Under the pieces are notes generated by a model, which saw nothing but the letters and a program-made list of their open reading frames with translations, had not been told where the DNA came from and ran no database searches. Positions 1 through 6,185 of a DNA stretch of 10,470 nt are shown piece by piece. The position numbers were made by a program, and so were the translations under genes. The stretch spans positions 1 to 10,470 of the forward strand of contig DATEOR010000032.1 of assembly GCA_035273885.1 (NCBI GenBank), in the 5' to 3' direction. Positions within the stretch are counted from its first letter, which is position 1, and each line of letters starts with the position of its first letter. Origin of the DNA: DATEOR01 sp035273885. GTDB taxonomy: Bacteria; Actinomycetota; Thermoleophilia; Gaiellales; Gaiellaceae.

Positions 1-1
1 T

Positions 2-184
2 CCTCCGCCGCCCGAGCCCGAGGCGGGGCCTCCGTCTCCGGCGCCCGTGGCGAAGCCGGCTCCGCCACCCCCGCCGCCCGGCCCTCCGCCCGCGGACGAG
101 TTCGAGGCGATGCGCCGCCGGATCCACGAGGAGGGCAAGGCCGCGGCAGAGGAAATGCGCCAGGGGCCGGACGAGGCGTCCTAG
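2..184 (+). CDS. C-terminal fragment of an unidentified protein with a Pro-rich linker
   Basis: The reading frame is open from base 2 to the TAG at 182-184, and the 5' part lies outside the window. The visible 60 residues start with a low-complexity Pro/Ala stretch of about 30 residues with repeated PPPP runs. A short charged, probably helical tail follows, containing DEFEAMRRRIHEEGK and then AAAEEMRQ. Such tails often follow a folded or membrane domain, but nothing here identifies the family. I chose this frame over the also-open frame 1 because its tail looks like a real amphipathic helix, while frame 1 gives Gly/Arg/Ala low complexity. The SRPBCC gene follows directly on the same strand, so the two may be co-transcribed. 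Function unknown. Confidence 0.6.
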   Translation, partial: PPPPEPEAGPPSPAPVAKPAPPPPPPGPPPADEFEAMRRRIHEEGKAAAEEMRQGPDEAS

Positions 185-246
185 CCACGCACAGGAACGA
201 GCACACGATCGAGATCGCAGCTCCGCCGGAGCGCGTCTTTCCCCAC

Positions 247-627
247 GTGGTCGAGAGCGCGCGGCGTCTCGAGTGGATGGGGGCGCTGCAGGAATCCCAG
301 CCCCTCACGGACGGCGAGCCCGGCGTCGGCACCCGCTACCGCGACGTCTTCGTCGACCATGGCCAGCGGATCGAGCTCGAGGCGGAGGTGGTGCGCTACG
401 AGCCGCCGCGCTACCTCGAGGTGAGGCTCCGCGGCGACGGCGTCGAGGCGACGAGCAGCCAGACCCTCGAGGGGGCCGGCGAAGGCACGCGGCTCACGGC
501 CGTGATCGAGACCGACTACACGAAGCGCCTCCTGCGCATGATGGCCGGGGTGGTGACGCGTCACGCCCAGCAGCGGCTCGAGTCCGATCTCGCCGAGCTG
601 AAGCGGATCGTCGAGGCCGAGGGCTAG
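247..627 (+). CDS. SRPBCC-fold protein (polyketide cyclase/dehydrase-like); true start probably upstream
   Basis: The protein resembles the SRPBCC (START/Bet v1-like) superfamily, small helix-grip proteins with a hydrophobic ligand cavity. Members act as cyclases, lipid carriers or stress proteins, and no substrate can be assigned here. The usual pattern is visible: a helix with LEWMGALQES, then strands around GVGTRYRDVF, YEPPRYLEVRL and GTRLTAVIETDY, then a long C-terminal helix ending LAELKRIVEAEG. GTG 247 is the only standard start codon in the frame and gives 126 residues. However, the in-frame upstream sequence reads HTIEIAAPPERVFPHVVES, which is the typical first strand and first helix of the fold. 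The real protein therefore probably starts around 187-208, at a non-standard codon (ACG 187, ACG 205 or ATC 208), giving about 139-146 residues. AGGA at 193-196 lies 8 nt before ACG 205. The stop shares a CTAG with the convergent amidase gene. Confidence 0.8.
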   Translation: MVESARRLEWMGALQESQPLTDGEPGVGTRYRDVFVDHGQRIELEAEVVRYEPPRYLEVRLRGDGVEATSSQTLEGAGEGTRLTAVIETDYTKRLLRMMAGVVTRHAQQRLESDLAELKRIVEAEG

Positions 628-1307
628 GGCATGGGCACGAACGCAGCGATGCCGTTCGTCAGCCCGTGCGCGACCTTCCACTGGTAGCGGTCGGTCTTCA
701 ACTTCCCGCCCTCGGTCGGATTCGTCATGAAACCGGTCTCGACGAGGATCGCCGGCACGTTCGCCCAGTTGAACCCGGTGAGATCGGCGCGGCGGACGAG
801 CCCGAGATCGGTCGCGCCCGTCTTCGCGATATAGGCCTGCTGCATGAGCGCGGCCGCCTCGCGGCTCTCCGGGAGGATGTCGTTCGTCCACCCCTTGTGC
901 CAGGCGGGATAGAGCGTGGAAGCGCCGTGGCGCGAGCGGTCGGTCGAGCCGTCGGCGTGGACCCGCACCATGAGCGCCGCGTCGTGGCGGTTGCAGAACT
1001 TCGCCCGCGCGATGTTGCCGCCGTTCCCGTAGTCGAACTCCATCGTCGTCCTCGTCATCACGACCTCGTAGCCGTGGCGGACGAGGATCTTGCGGAGCTT
1101 CTTGCCGATCTGGAGGACGACGGTGGCCTCGCCTGCGGTGCCGCCGCCGTCCTTGATCTTGTAGGTGTCCGAGCCGGGGCCGATCCGCTCGGTCGACAGG
1201 TCGGGGGTGCGCTCGTGCCCGGGGTCGATGCAGATCACGGGCGGGGCGGCCTGCGCCGGCGCAGTGGTCGCGAGCAGCGCGACGACGCTCAGGAAGAAGA
1301 CCCTCAT
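624..1307 (-). CDS. Secreted N-acetylmuramoyl-L-alanine amidase (Amidase_3 family)
   Basis: This is a zinc-dependent cell-wall hydrolase that cuts the amide bond between N-acetylmuramic acid and the first L-Ala of the peptidoglycan stem. Of its 227 residues, 1-20 form a Sec signal peptide (hydrophobic core LSVVALLATTAPAQA, probable cleavage after Ala20 or 21). The rest is one catalytic domain. The zinc ligands are visible: His31 in IDPGHE, Glu60 in GEA, and His117 in RVHADGS. The catalytic Glu190 lies in VETGFMTN. There is no SPOR, SH3, LysM or other wall-binding domain, so the mature enzyme is a minimal one. ATG 1307 starts the signal peptide directly, and the upstream Shine-Dalgarno is weak (GGAA). 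The gene is divergent from the ZIP transporter across 93 bp and convergent with the SRPBCC gene, overlapping it by 4 nt. Roles in wall turnover, division or spore cortex lysis are all possible. Confidence 0.92.
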   Translation of the reverse strand: MRVFFLSVVALLATTAPAQAAPPVICIDPGHERTPDLSTERIGPGSDTYKIKDGGGTAGEATVVLQIGKKLRKILVRHGYEVVMTRTTMEFDYGNGGNIARAKFCNRHDAALMVRVHADGSTDRSRHGASTLYPAWHKGWTNDILPESREAAALMQQAYIAKTGATDLGLVRRADLTGFNWANVPAILVETGFMTNPTEGGKLKTDRYQWKVAHGLTNGIAAFVPMP

Positions 1308-1317
1308 CGGTTCCAGT

Positions 1318-1347
1318 TTGACAGCCTCTGACGGACGCCCCTATGCT
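1318..1347 (+). promoter_or_regulatory. Sigma70-type promoter for the ZIP transporter operon
   Basis: TTGACA at 1318-1323 is a perfect -35 consensus. It is followed after 18 nt by TATGCT at 1342-1347, a good -10. Transcription should begin near 1353-1355, immediately before the palindrome at 1357-1374 and about 45 nt before the ATG at 1401. The pairing of both boxes with a palindrome and a strong ribosome binding site makes this the clearest promoter in the window. It is predicted from sequence only. Confidence 0.65.
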
Positions 1348-1356
1348 CCTCGCGCC

Positions 1357-1374
1357 TGTAAGGTCACCCTTACA
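1357..1374. promoter_or_regulatory. Palindromic operator at the ZIP promoter start site
   Basis: The sequence TGTAAGGTCACCCTTACA is a perfect 7-bp inverted repeat (TGTAAGG/CCTTACA) with a 4-nt spacer. It begins about 2-4 nt downstream of the predicted transcription start, the usual position for a repressor site that blocks initiation or promoter clearance. Its size and symmetry suit a homodimeric repressor. A metal-responsive regulator (DtxR/MntR, ArsR or Fur class) is the natural guess because the gene encodes a metal transporter. The half-site does not match a consensus I can name with confidence. It also lies in the upstream region of the divergent amidase gene and might affect both. As RNA it could form a short hairpin, but no T-run follows, so a terminator is unlikely. 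Confidence 0.6.
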
Positions 1375-1383
1375 TCCATGACG

Positions 1384-1391
1384 AAAGGAGG
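1384..1391 (+). promoter_or_regulatory. Strong Shine-Dalgarno for the ZIP transporter
   Basis: AAAGGAGG ends 9 nt before ATG 1401. It is the longest match to the 16S rRNA tail seen in the window and fixes the transporter start. An out-of-frame ATG at 1378 opens an 8-codon frame ending in TGA that overlaps this ATG, but it has no ribosome binding site of its own. Confidence 0.7.
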
Positions 1392-1400
1392 ACGGACCGC

Positions 1401-2255
1401 ATGACGACGGCACAGACTCTCGCACTCGGGGCGGTGGCGGGATTCACCATCCTCCTGGGTCTGCCGCTGGGACGCCTCCGCAGCGCTGACGTCCGGCTGC
1501 AGGCGGGTCTCTCCGCGCTTGCGTGCGGCGTTCTGCTCTTCCTCCTCTGGGACGTGCTCGTACATGGTGTTGCGCCGGTCGAGGAGGCGCTCGAAGGCGC
1601 GGTCGAGGGCAAGGGGTCGTGGGGCGAGTTCTTCGGCTATGCGGCTCTCCTCGCCGGGGGTCTCATCGCCGGTCTGATGAGCCTCGTCTACTACGACCGG
1701 TGGATGAAGCAGCGGCGCAGCTCGACACTCGTCGGCCCGGGCGCCGCCGCCATCGACGAGTTCGCGTCGCGGCCGTGGATCGAGCGTCTCTCCAAGGGAC
1801 GCCAGCTGGCGCTTCTCATCGCGGTCGGAATCGGGCTGCACAACTTCGGCGAGGGTCTCGCCATCGGCCAGGCGGGGGCGGCGGGCGAGATCAGCCTCGC
1901 GCTCGCGCTCATCATCGGCTTCGGCCTGCACAACGCGACCGAGGGCTTCGGCATCGTCGGCCCCATGTCCGGCGAGAGCGAGCGGCCCAGCTGGGGGTTC
2001 CTCGGGCTTCTCGGGCTCATCGGCGGCGGCCCGACCTTCCTGGGGACCGTCGTCGGGAGCGCGTGGGTGAACGAGGCGATCTCGATCGCGTTCTTCGCCG
2101 TCGCGGCCGGCTCGATCCTCTACGTGGTGCAGGAACTCATGAACGTCAACCGGAAGTTCGGGCTCCCGGTGCTCGTCACGTGGATGCTCCTCCTCGGGCT
2201 CTTCCTCGGGTTCGCGACCGATTTCGTGCTCGAGGCCGCCGAGCACGCCGGCTAA
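1401..2255 (+). CDS. ZIP-family divalent metal transporter
   Basis: This is an inner-membrane protein of 284 residues that probably moves zinc or another divalent metal (Mn, Fe) into the cytoplasm. About eight hydrophobic segments are visible, with a polar loop at roughly 100-135 between TM3 and TM4. ZIP proteins bind metal through conserved residues of TM4 and TM5. Here these appear as HNFGEGLAIG (His147, Asn148, Glu151) and HNATEGFGI (His177, Asn178, Glu181). In most ZIPs both motifs are HNxPEG; here the helix-kinking proline is Gly150 in the first and Thr180 in the second. The metal ligands are kept, so the protein is probably active but belongs to a variant subfamily. There is no His-rich loop. 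It has its own promoter, operator and strong ribosome binding site, and probably heads an operon with the DUF72 and hydrolase genes. Metal specificity cannot be read from the sequence. Confidence 0.88.
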   Translation: MTTAQTLALGAVAGFTILLGLPLGRLRSADVRLQAGLSALACGVLLFLLWDVLVHGVAPVEEALEGAVEGKGSWGEFFGYAALLAGGLIAGLMSLVYYDRWMKQRRSSTLVGPGAAAIDEFASRPWIERLSKGRQLALLIAVGIGLHNFGEGLAIGQAGAAGEISLALALIIGFGLHNATEGFGIVGPMSGESERPSWGFLGLLGLIGGGPTFLGTVVGSAWVNEAISIAFFAVAAGSILYVVQELMNVNRKFGLPVLVTWMLLLGLFLGFATDFVLEAAEHAG

Positions 2256-2257
2256 AG

Positions 2258-2275
2258 CTCGCCGCCGGAGGCGAG
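2258..2275 (+). other. Small GC hairpin between the ZIP and DUF72 genes
   Basis: CTCGCC (2258-2263) and GGCGAG (2270-2275) form a 6-bp stem with a 6-nt loop, starting 3 nt after the transporter TAA. No T-run follows, so it is not a standard intrinsic terminator. It could stabilise the 3' end of a processed ZIP transcript or reduce readthrough into the DUF72 gene 35 nt downstream. It could also be chance in such GC-rich DNA. Confidence 0.3.
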
Positions 2276-2309
2276 GCGTAGAGCTTCGCCACGCGGAAAG
2301 AAGGAACGG

Positions 2310-3053
2310 GTGCGAGGAGTCCGCATCGGCTGCTCCGGCTGGAACTACCCCCACTGGCGCCAGCGCGTCTACCCAAAAGGCCTGCCGCCGAGGCGCTGGC
2401 TCGAGCACTACGCCACTCTCTTCGACACGGTCGAGGTGAACAACACCTTCTACCGGCTTCCACGGCGGGAGGCTGTCGCGTCCTGGGTCGAGGGCTCGCC
2501 CCCCGGGTTCCTGTTCGCCGTCAAGGCGAGCCGCTACCTCACCCACGTCAAGCGGCTGCGCGACATGGACGAGGGCGTCGCGCGCTTCTACGAACGGATC
2601 GAGCCGCTTATCGCTTCGCCGAAGCTGGGCCCGGTGCTCTGGCAGCTGCCGCCCACGTTCCGACGTGACGACGAGCGGCTTGCCGGCGCCCTCGACCGCC
2701 TGCCGGCCGGGAGGCACTGCTTCGAGTTCCGGCACGAGAGCTGGTTCGTCCCGGACACGTACGCTCGCCTGCGCGAGCGCGGGGTCGCCCTCGTCATCGG
2801 CGACCACCCTGCTCGGCCCTGGCAGACGCACGAGCTGACCGCCGACTGGACGTTCATCCGCTTCCACTACGGGAGCCGCGGGCGGAACGGGAACTACTCC
2901 GAGCGCGAGTTGGACGAGTGGTCCGAGCTGATCCGCGGCTGGCGGCGCCGCGTGGACGTCCTCGCGTACTTCAACAACGACTGGGAGGGCTACGCGGTTC
3001 GAAACGGGCTCGGGTTGCAAGCGCGGCTCGGCGTGGGAATGAAGGCAGCGTGA
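2310..3053 (+). CDS. DUF72 (YecE-like) TIM-barrel protein
   Basis: This is a complete 247-residue member of the DUF72/YecE family, a TIM-barrel fold of unknown biochemical function that resembles xylose isomerase-type barrels. Family signatures are clear: GCSGWNY (residues 7-13), TVEVNNTFYRLP (40-51), FAVKASRYLTHVKRL (69-83), LWQLPP (110-115), FEFRHESWF (138-146), and YFNNDWEGYAVRNG (220-233) near the C-terminus. The conserved acidic, Asn, Arg and His residues face the barrel mouth in this family, so an enzyme is likely, but the reaction is unknown. Start GTG 2310 is preceded by AAGGA at 2301-2305, a slightly short 4-nt spacing, and the first strand (VRIGCSGW) follows at once. Its stop overlaps the GTG of the cysteine hydrolase by 4 nt, which implies translational coupling. 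I recall that E. coli yecE sits beside yecD, also an isochorismatase-family gene. Confidence 0.9.
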   Translation: MRGVRIGCSGWNYPHWRQRVYPKGLPPRRWLEHYATLFDTVEVNNTFYRLPRREAVASWVEGSPPGFLFAVKASRYLTHVKRLRDMDEGVARFYERIEPLIASPKLGPVLWQLPPTFRRDDERLAGALDRLPAGRHCFEFRHESWFVPDTYARLRERGVALVIGDHPARPWQTHELTADWTFIRFHYGSRGRNGNYSERELDEWSELIRGWRRRVDVLAYFNNDWEGYAVRNGLGLQARLGVGMKAA

Positions 3054-3571
3054 CCGACGCACTCCTGCTCGTCGACGTGCTGAAGGATTTCCGCCATGAG
3101 GACGGCGAGGCACTGCTCGAGAGCTACCGGCGCCGGCATTCCGCGCTGGTGTCGCTCCTCGAGGATGCACGGGCCCGCGGTCTGCCGGTCGTCTATGCAA
3201 ACGACCACGGCCGGCATGCCACGCCGGAGGCGGTCGTTCGTGAGGCGATCGAGCAAGGGAAGGCGGGAGAGCTCGTCGCCGAGGTCGCTCCGGCCGACGG
3301 CGAGCCGGTCGTGCTGAAGGACGCCTACTCGGCCTTCGAGGCGACCGAGCTCCGCGACGTCCTCGCCGGCCTCGGGATCGAGCGGGTGATCGTGGCGGGC
3401 GCGGCCACCGAGATGTGCGTCTTCCAGACCGCACTCGACGCCGAGAGAGCGGGCCTCGAGGTGAGCGTGCGCGGCGACGCCTCGGCGAGCGTGGACGGAG
3501 AGGACGAGCGCCTTGCGCTCGACTACCTGGAGCGGATTCTCCGGCTCGAGGTCGTCCGCGCTTTGGAATAA
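3050..3571 (+). CDS. Isochorismatase-like cysteine hydrolase
   Basis: This is a 173-residue member of the isochorismatase/nicotinamidase superfamily, alpha/beta hydrolases that cleave amides or enol ethers through a Cys-Lys-Asp triad. All three residues are visible: Asp9 in LLVDVLKDF, Lys90 in VVLKDAYSAF, and the nucleophile Cys123 in AGAATEMCVFQTA. AT-E before the Cys supplies the usual cis-peptide and oxyanion region. The zinc-site pattern expected of a pyrazinamidase/PncA (DxHxxxH) is not evident. NDHGRHAT (51-58) lies in that region, so a true nicotinamidase is less likely. Start GTG 3050 overlaps the DUF72 TGA as GTGA, with GAAGG at 3041-3045 as ribosome binding site. Longer in-frame readings extend only into DUF72 coding sequence. 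Substrate unknown; the tight coupling suggests it works with the DUF72 protein. Confidence 0.87.
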   Translation: MTDALLLVDVLKDFRHEDGEALLESYRRRHSALVSLLEDARARGLPVVYANDHGRHATPEAVVREAIEQGKAGELVAEVAPADGEPVVLKDAYSAFEATELRDVLAGLGIERVIVAGAATEMCVFQTALDAERAGLEVSVRGDASASVDGEDERLALDYLERILRLEVVRALE

Positions 3572-5051
3572 CAGCCCGAATCGATACGTTTCAGGGGCCA
3601 TCGTCACCTCGGCTCCCGATCCTCGCCGCTGGAAGGCCCTCGCGCTCGTCTGCGTCGCCTTCTTCATGACGGTCCTCGACGTCTCGATCGTCAACGTGGC
3701 GCTCCCGTCGATCGGGGAGGCGCTCGACTTCTCGCAGGAGAACCTGCAGTGGGTGATCAGCGCATACGCGATCACCTTCGGAGGCTTCCTCCTCCTGGCA
3801 GGCCGCGCCGCCGACCTGCTCGGGCGCAGGCGCGTCTTCATGGTCGGGGTGGGGGTCTTCACCGCCGCCTCGCTCGTCTGCGGGCTCGCGAACTCGGAGA
3901 GTGTCCTCATCGCGTCGCGTGCGGTGCAGGGTCTCGGCGCGGCGATCGTCTCGCCCGCTGCCCTCGCCATCGTGACGACCTGCTTCCGGGAGGGCCCCGA
4001 GCGGAACAAGGCGCTGGGCATCTGGGGAGCCGTCGGAGGCAGCGGCGCAGCCGTCGGCGTCCTCATGGGCGGAATCCTCACGAAGTACCTGGGCTGGGAG
4101 TGGATCTTCTTCGTCAACGTCCCGGTCGGGATCGGGGTCCTCTCCCTGACGCTTCCGCTGGTCAACGAGAGCCGCATCAGCGTCGACCGCCGCCGCTACG
4201 ACCTCGCCGGTGCGCTGTCGGTCACATCGGGCCTTGCGCTCCTCGTCTACACGATCTCGAAGGCGCCCGACGTCGGCTGGGGCTCGGCACGGACGATCGG
4301 CCTGCTCATCCTCTCGGCCGCACTCCTCGTCCTCTTCATCGTGATCGAGATGCGGGTCGAGCAGCCGCTCATGCCGCTCCGGATCTTCAACGTGCGCACC
4401 GTTGCGGGGGCCAACATCGTCGGCCTGATCCTGGGCGCGGTCATATTCGCGAACTTCTTCCTCCTGACGCTCTACGTGCAGCAGGTGCTCGGCTACTCGG
4501 CGCTCAAGGCGGGTCTCACATTCCTCACCACCGCAGGCACAGCGGTGCTCTCGGCCGGGGTCGCCCAGGCGCTCGTGACGAGGGTCGGCGTGAAGCCGAT
4601 TCTCGCCATCGGTCTCGCGCTCATGACCTTCGGCATGCTCTGGTACACGCAGATCTCGGTCGACGGCTCGTACGCGAGCGACCTGCTCGTCGGATATGTC
4701 GCGGTCGGAATCGGGATCGCCTTCTCCTTCGTCCCGGTGACGATCGCCGCTCTCGCGGGAGTGGCGGAGCACGAGGCCGGGCTCGGCTCCGGGCTCATCA
4801 ACACCTCGCAGCAGATCGGCGGTGCCATCGGCGTAGCCCTCGCCTCGACGATCGCCACGAGCCACTTCACGACGCTGGTGAAGGAGGGGACGTCTGCGCC
4901 TGCCGCGCTGACCTCCGGCTTCTCGTGGGCGTTTTGGTTCCTGGTCGTCCTCGGTGTGGCGTCGATCGTCGCCACGTTCGTGTTCGTGAACGACCGCGAG
5001 ATCGTCTCGTCCGCGGCGACCGAGCCCGAGCTCTACTCCTCGAGCGGCTAG
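3513..5051 (+). CDS. MFS multidrug exporter, DHA2 (EmrB/QacA) family; start uncertain
   Basis: This is a drug:H+ antiporter-2 type major facilitator with about 14 hydrophobic segments. TM1 carries the family motif VLDVSIVNVALPSI (54-67) and the TM2-TM3 loop carries motif A, GRAADLLGRRRVF (97-109). The TM4-TM5 region contains ASRAVQGLGAAIVSPAALA. The substrate is unknown; such proteins expel hydrophobic drugs, dyes or natural products. The only standard start before TM1 is TTG 3513, which has GGAGAGGA 8 nt upstream but lies inside the hydrolase gene. It adds about 29 residues that do not look like exporter sequence. Homology suggests the protein begins near 3600 (VTSAPDPRRWKAL), where the codon is ATC. 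ATG 3666 falls inside TM1 and is too late. The stop is 6 nt from the convergent kinase stop. A related exporter lies at 8153-9607 on the other strand. Confidence 0.88.
   Translation: MRSTTWSGFSGSRSSALWNNSPNRYVSGAIVTSAPDPRRWKALALVCVAFFMTVLDVSIVNVALPSIGEALDFSQENLQWVISAYAITFGGFLLLAGRAADLLGRRRVFMVGVGVFTAASLVCGLANSESVLIASRAVQGLGAAIVSPAALAIVTTCFREGPERNKALGIWGAVGGSGAAVGVLMGGILTKYLGWEWIFFVNVPVGIGVLSLTLPLVNESRISVDRRRYDLAGALSVTSGLALLVYTISKAPDVGWGSARTIGLLILSAALLVLFIVIEMRVEQPLMPLRIFNVRTVAGANIVGLILGAVIFANFFLLTLYVQQVLGYSALKAGLTFLTTAGTAVLSAGVAQALVTRVGVKPILAIGLALMTFGMLWYTQISVDGSYASDLLVGYVAVGIGIAFSFVPVTIAALAGVAEHEAGLGSGLINTSQQIGGAIGVALASTIATSHFTTLVKEGTSAPAALTSGFSWAFWFLVVLGVASIVATFVFVNDREIVSSAATEPELYSSSG
3563..3590 (+). 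promoter_or_regulatory. Weak possible promoter before the first MFS exporter
   Basis: TTGGAA (3563-3568) and TACGTT (3585-3590) are separated by 16 nt, in a locally less GC-rich stretch spanning the end of the hydrolase gene. If used, transcription would begin near 3596-3598, almost at the homology-predicted start of the exporter (about 3600). Both boxes are imperfect and the match could be chance. The exporter may instead be co-transcribed with the genes upstream. Confidence 0.22.
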
Positions 5052-5057
5052 CCCGAG

Positions 5058-6185
5058 CTACTCCGAGTTCGACCGAAGCCAGTCGGCGAGGTTATTGGCG
5101 TCCGTCGCGGGGTCGCCGGTCTGCTGGACCGGCTGGACCTGGGCGGGCGCCGGACTGCCGCCTGAGCCGTTGTCGCTCCCTCCCGAGCCGCCGACGATCG
5201 CGATCACGATCGCGGCCAGGATCAGAAGCGCGATCACGGCCCCGACGAGGATCCGCCGGTCGATGCCGCGCCCCTTGGGTTGCGCGGTCGTGGGCCGCCG
5301 GAGCGGCTCGGTGCGCACCTCCGAGGCGCGCACGCCGCTCGCCTGGGGCAGTGGGCGCGTGACGTCCTCGGGTGCCGTCGCAGCGAGCTCATGGCCGAGC
5401 GCCGCGGCCGAAGGCGGTCGGTACTCGGGGTTCCGGGCCAGGCTGCGCATGACCACAGCCTCGATGCCTTCCGGGATCTCGGGCCGAAGCTCCCGCACCG
5501 GCCTGATCGGCTCCTCGCGGTGCTTGACCGCGAGCTCGGCGAGCGTCTCGAAGACATAGGGCGTCTGCGCCGTGAGGCACTCGTAGAGGACGCAGCCGAA
5601 GGAGTAGATGTCCGCGGCGGCGGTCACCTCCTCGCCCAGGGCCTGCTCCGGAGAGAGATAGGCGGCCGTGCCGAGGACGCTGCCCATCTGGGTCAAACGC
5701 GTGGTCTCGGCAGCACGCGCAATGCCGAAGTCGGCGATCTTGACGGTGCTGCTCTCGCCGAGGAGAAGGTTGCCCGGCTTGATGTCGCGATGTACGAGGC
5801 CGGTCGCGTGCGCGTGCTCGAGGCCGGCGCAGACCTGGACGCCGAGATCGACGACACGCCCGGGATCGAGGGGCCCGTCCAGGTCGAGCTCGTCGGCGAG
5901 CGAGCGGCCGTCCACGTACTCCATGACGATGTACGGGTTGCCGTCGTCCTCACCGGCGTCGTAGATCTGCACGATGTTCGGATGGGAGAGCCCCGCGGCG
6001 AGGCGTGCCTCGCGCACGAACCGGTCGCGGAACGTCGCGTCGTCGGCCAGGTGGCCGGCCAGCACCTTGATCGCGACGGGACGGTCGAGCTCGTCGTCGC
6101 GCGCGAGGTAGACCACCGCCATGCCCCCGCGGCCGAGCACGTCGGCGACGCGGTAACGCCCGCTCGCAAGGGTCTGCGTGCTCAT
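5058..6185 (-). CDS. Transmembrane Ser/Thr protein kinase (PknB type) without PASTA domains
   Basis: This is a 375-residue Hanks-type kinase that phosphorylates proteins on Ser/Thr. The catalytic domain spans about 11-270: Gly-rich loop GRGGMAVVY (18-26), Lys40 in VAIKVL, Glu59 in the C-helix, HRDIKPGN (132-139, catalytic Asp134), DFG (152-154, Mg-binding Asp152), activation-loop Thr161, Thr162 and Thr165, and SPEQ (178-181) in place of APE. A juxtamembrane linker of about 40 residues with several Thr/Ser follows, then one transmembrane helix (about 312-331). Only about 44 residues lie outside: a Gly/Ser/Pro-rich stretch, then DPATDANNLADWLRSNSE at the C-terminus. No PASTA or other sensor domain is present. 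ATG 6185 overlaps the stop of the upstream lipoprotein gene as ATGA, so the two are translationally coupled. The lipoprotein may supply the missing sensor. The stop is 6 nt from the convergent MFS gene. Confidence 0.94.
   Translation of the reverse strand: MSTQTLASGRYRVADVLGRGGMAVVYLARDDELDRPVAIKVLAGHLADDATFRDRFVREARLAAGLSHPNIVQIYDAGEDDGNPYIVMEYVDGRSLADELDLDGPLDPGRVVDLGVQVCAGLEHAHATGLVHRDIKPGNLLLGESSTVKIADFGIARAAETTRLTQMGSVLGTAAYLSPEQALGEEVTAAADIYSFGCVLYECLTAQTPYVFETLAELAVKHREEPIRPVRELRPEIPEGIEAVVMRSLARNPEYRPPSAAALGHELAATAPEDVTRPLPQASGVRASEVRTEPLRRPTTAQPKGRGIDRRILVGAVIALLILAAIVIAIVGGSGGSDNGSGGSPAPAQVQPVQQTGDPATDANNLADWLRSNSE

Noticed and set aside
1357..1374. The inverted repeat before the ZIP gene as an intrinsic terminator or riboswitch stem
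   Set aside because: It is only 7 bp, lacks a following T-run, and sits at the predicted transcription start. A DNA operator explains its position better.
1378..1404. An 8-codon leader frame (MTKGGRTA) ending in TGA over the ZIP start codon
   Set aside because: It has no ribosome binding site, and its codons are simply the Shine-Dalgarno and spacer of the ZIP gene. The overlap is probably chance.
1341..3434. A 697-codon open frame on the minus strand opposite the ZIP, DUF72 and hydrolase genes
   Set aside because: It is Arg/Pro/Glu-rich with no domain pattern and lies antisense to three genes with complete family motifs. Such long shadow frames are expected when third codon positions are nearly all G or C.
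5046..5053. GGCTAGCC palindrome at the first exporter stop as a bidirectional terminator
   Set aside because: It is an 8-bp palindrome with no loop and no T-run. It arises from a Gly-TAG end followed by CC, so it was left as part of the CTAG stop pattern.
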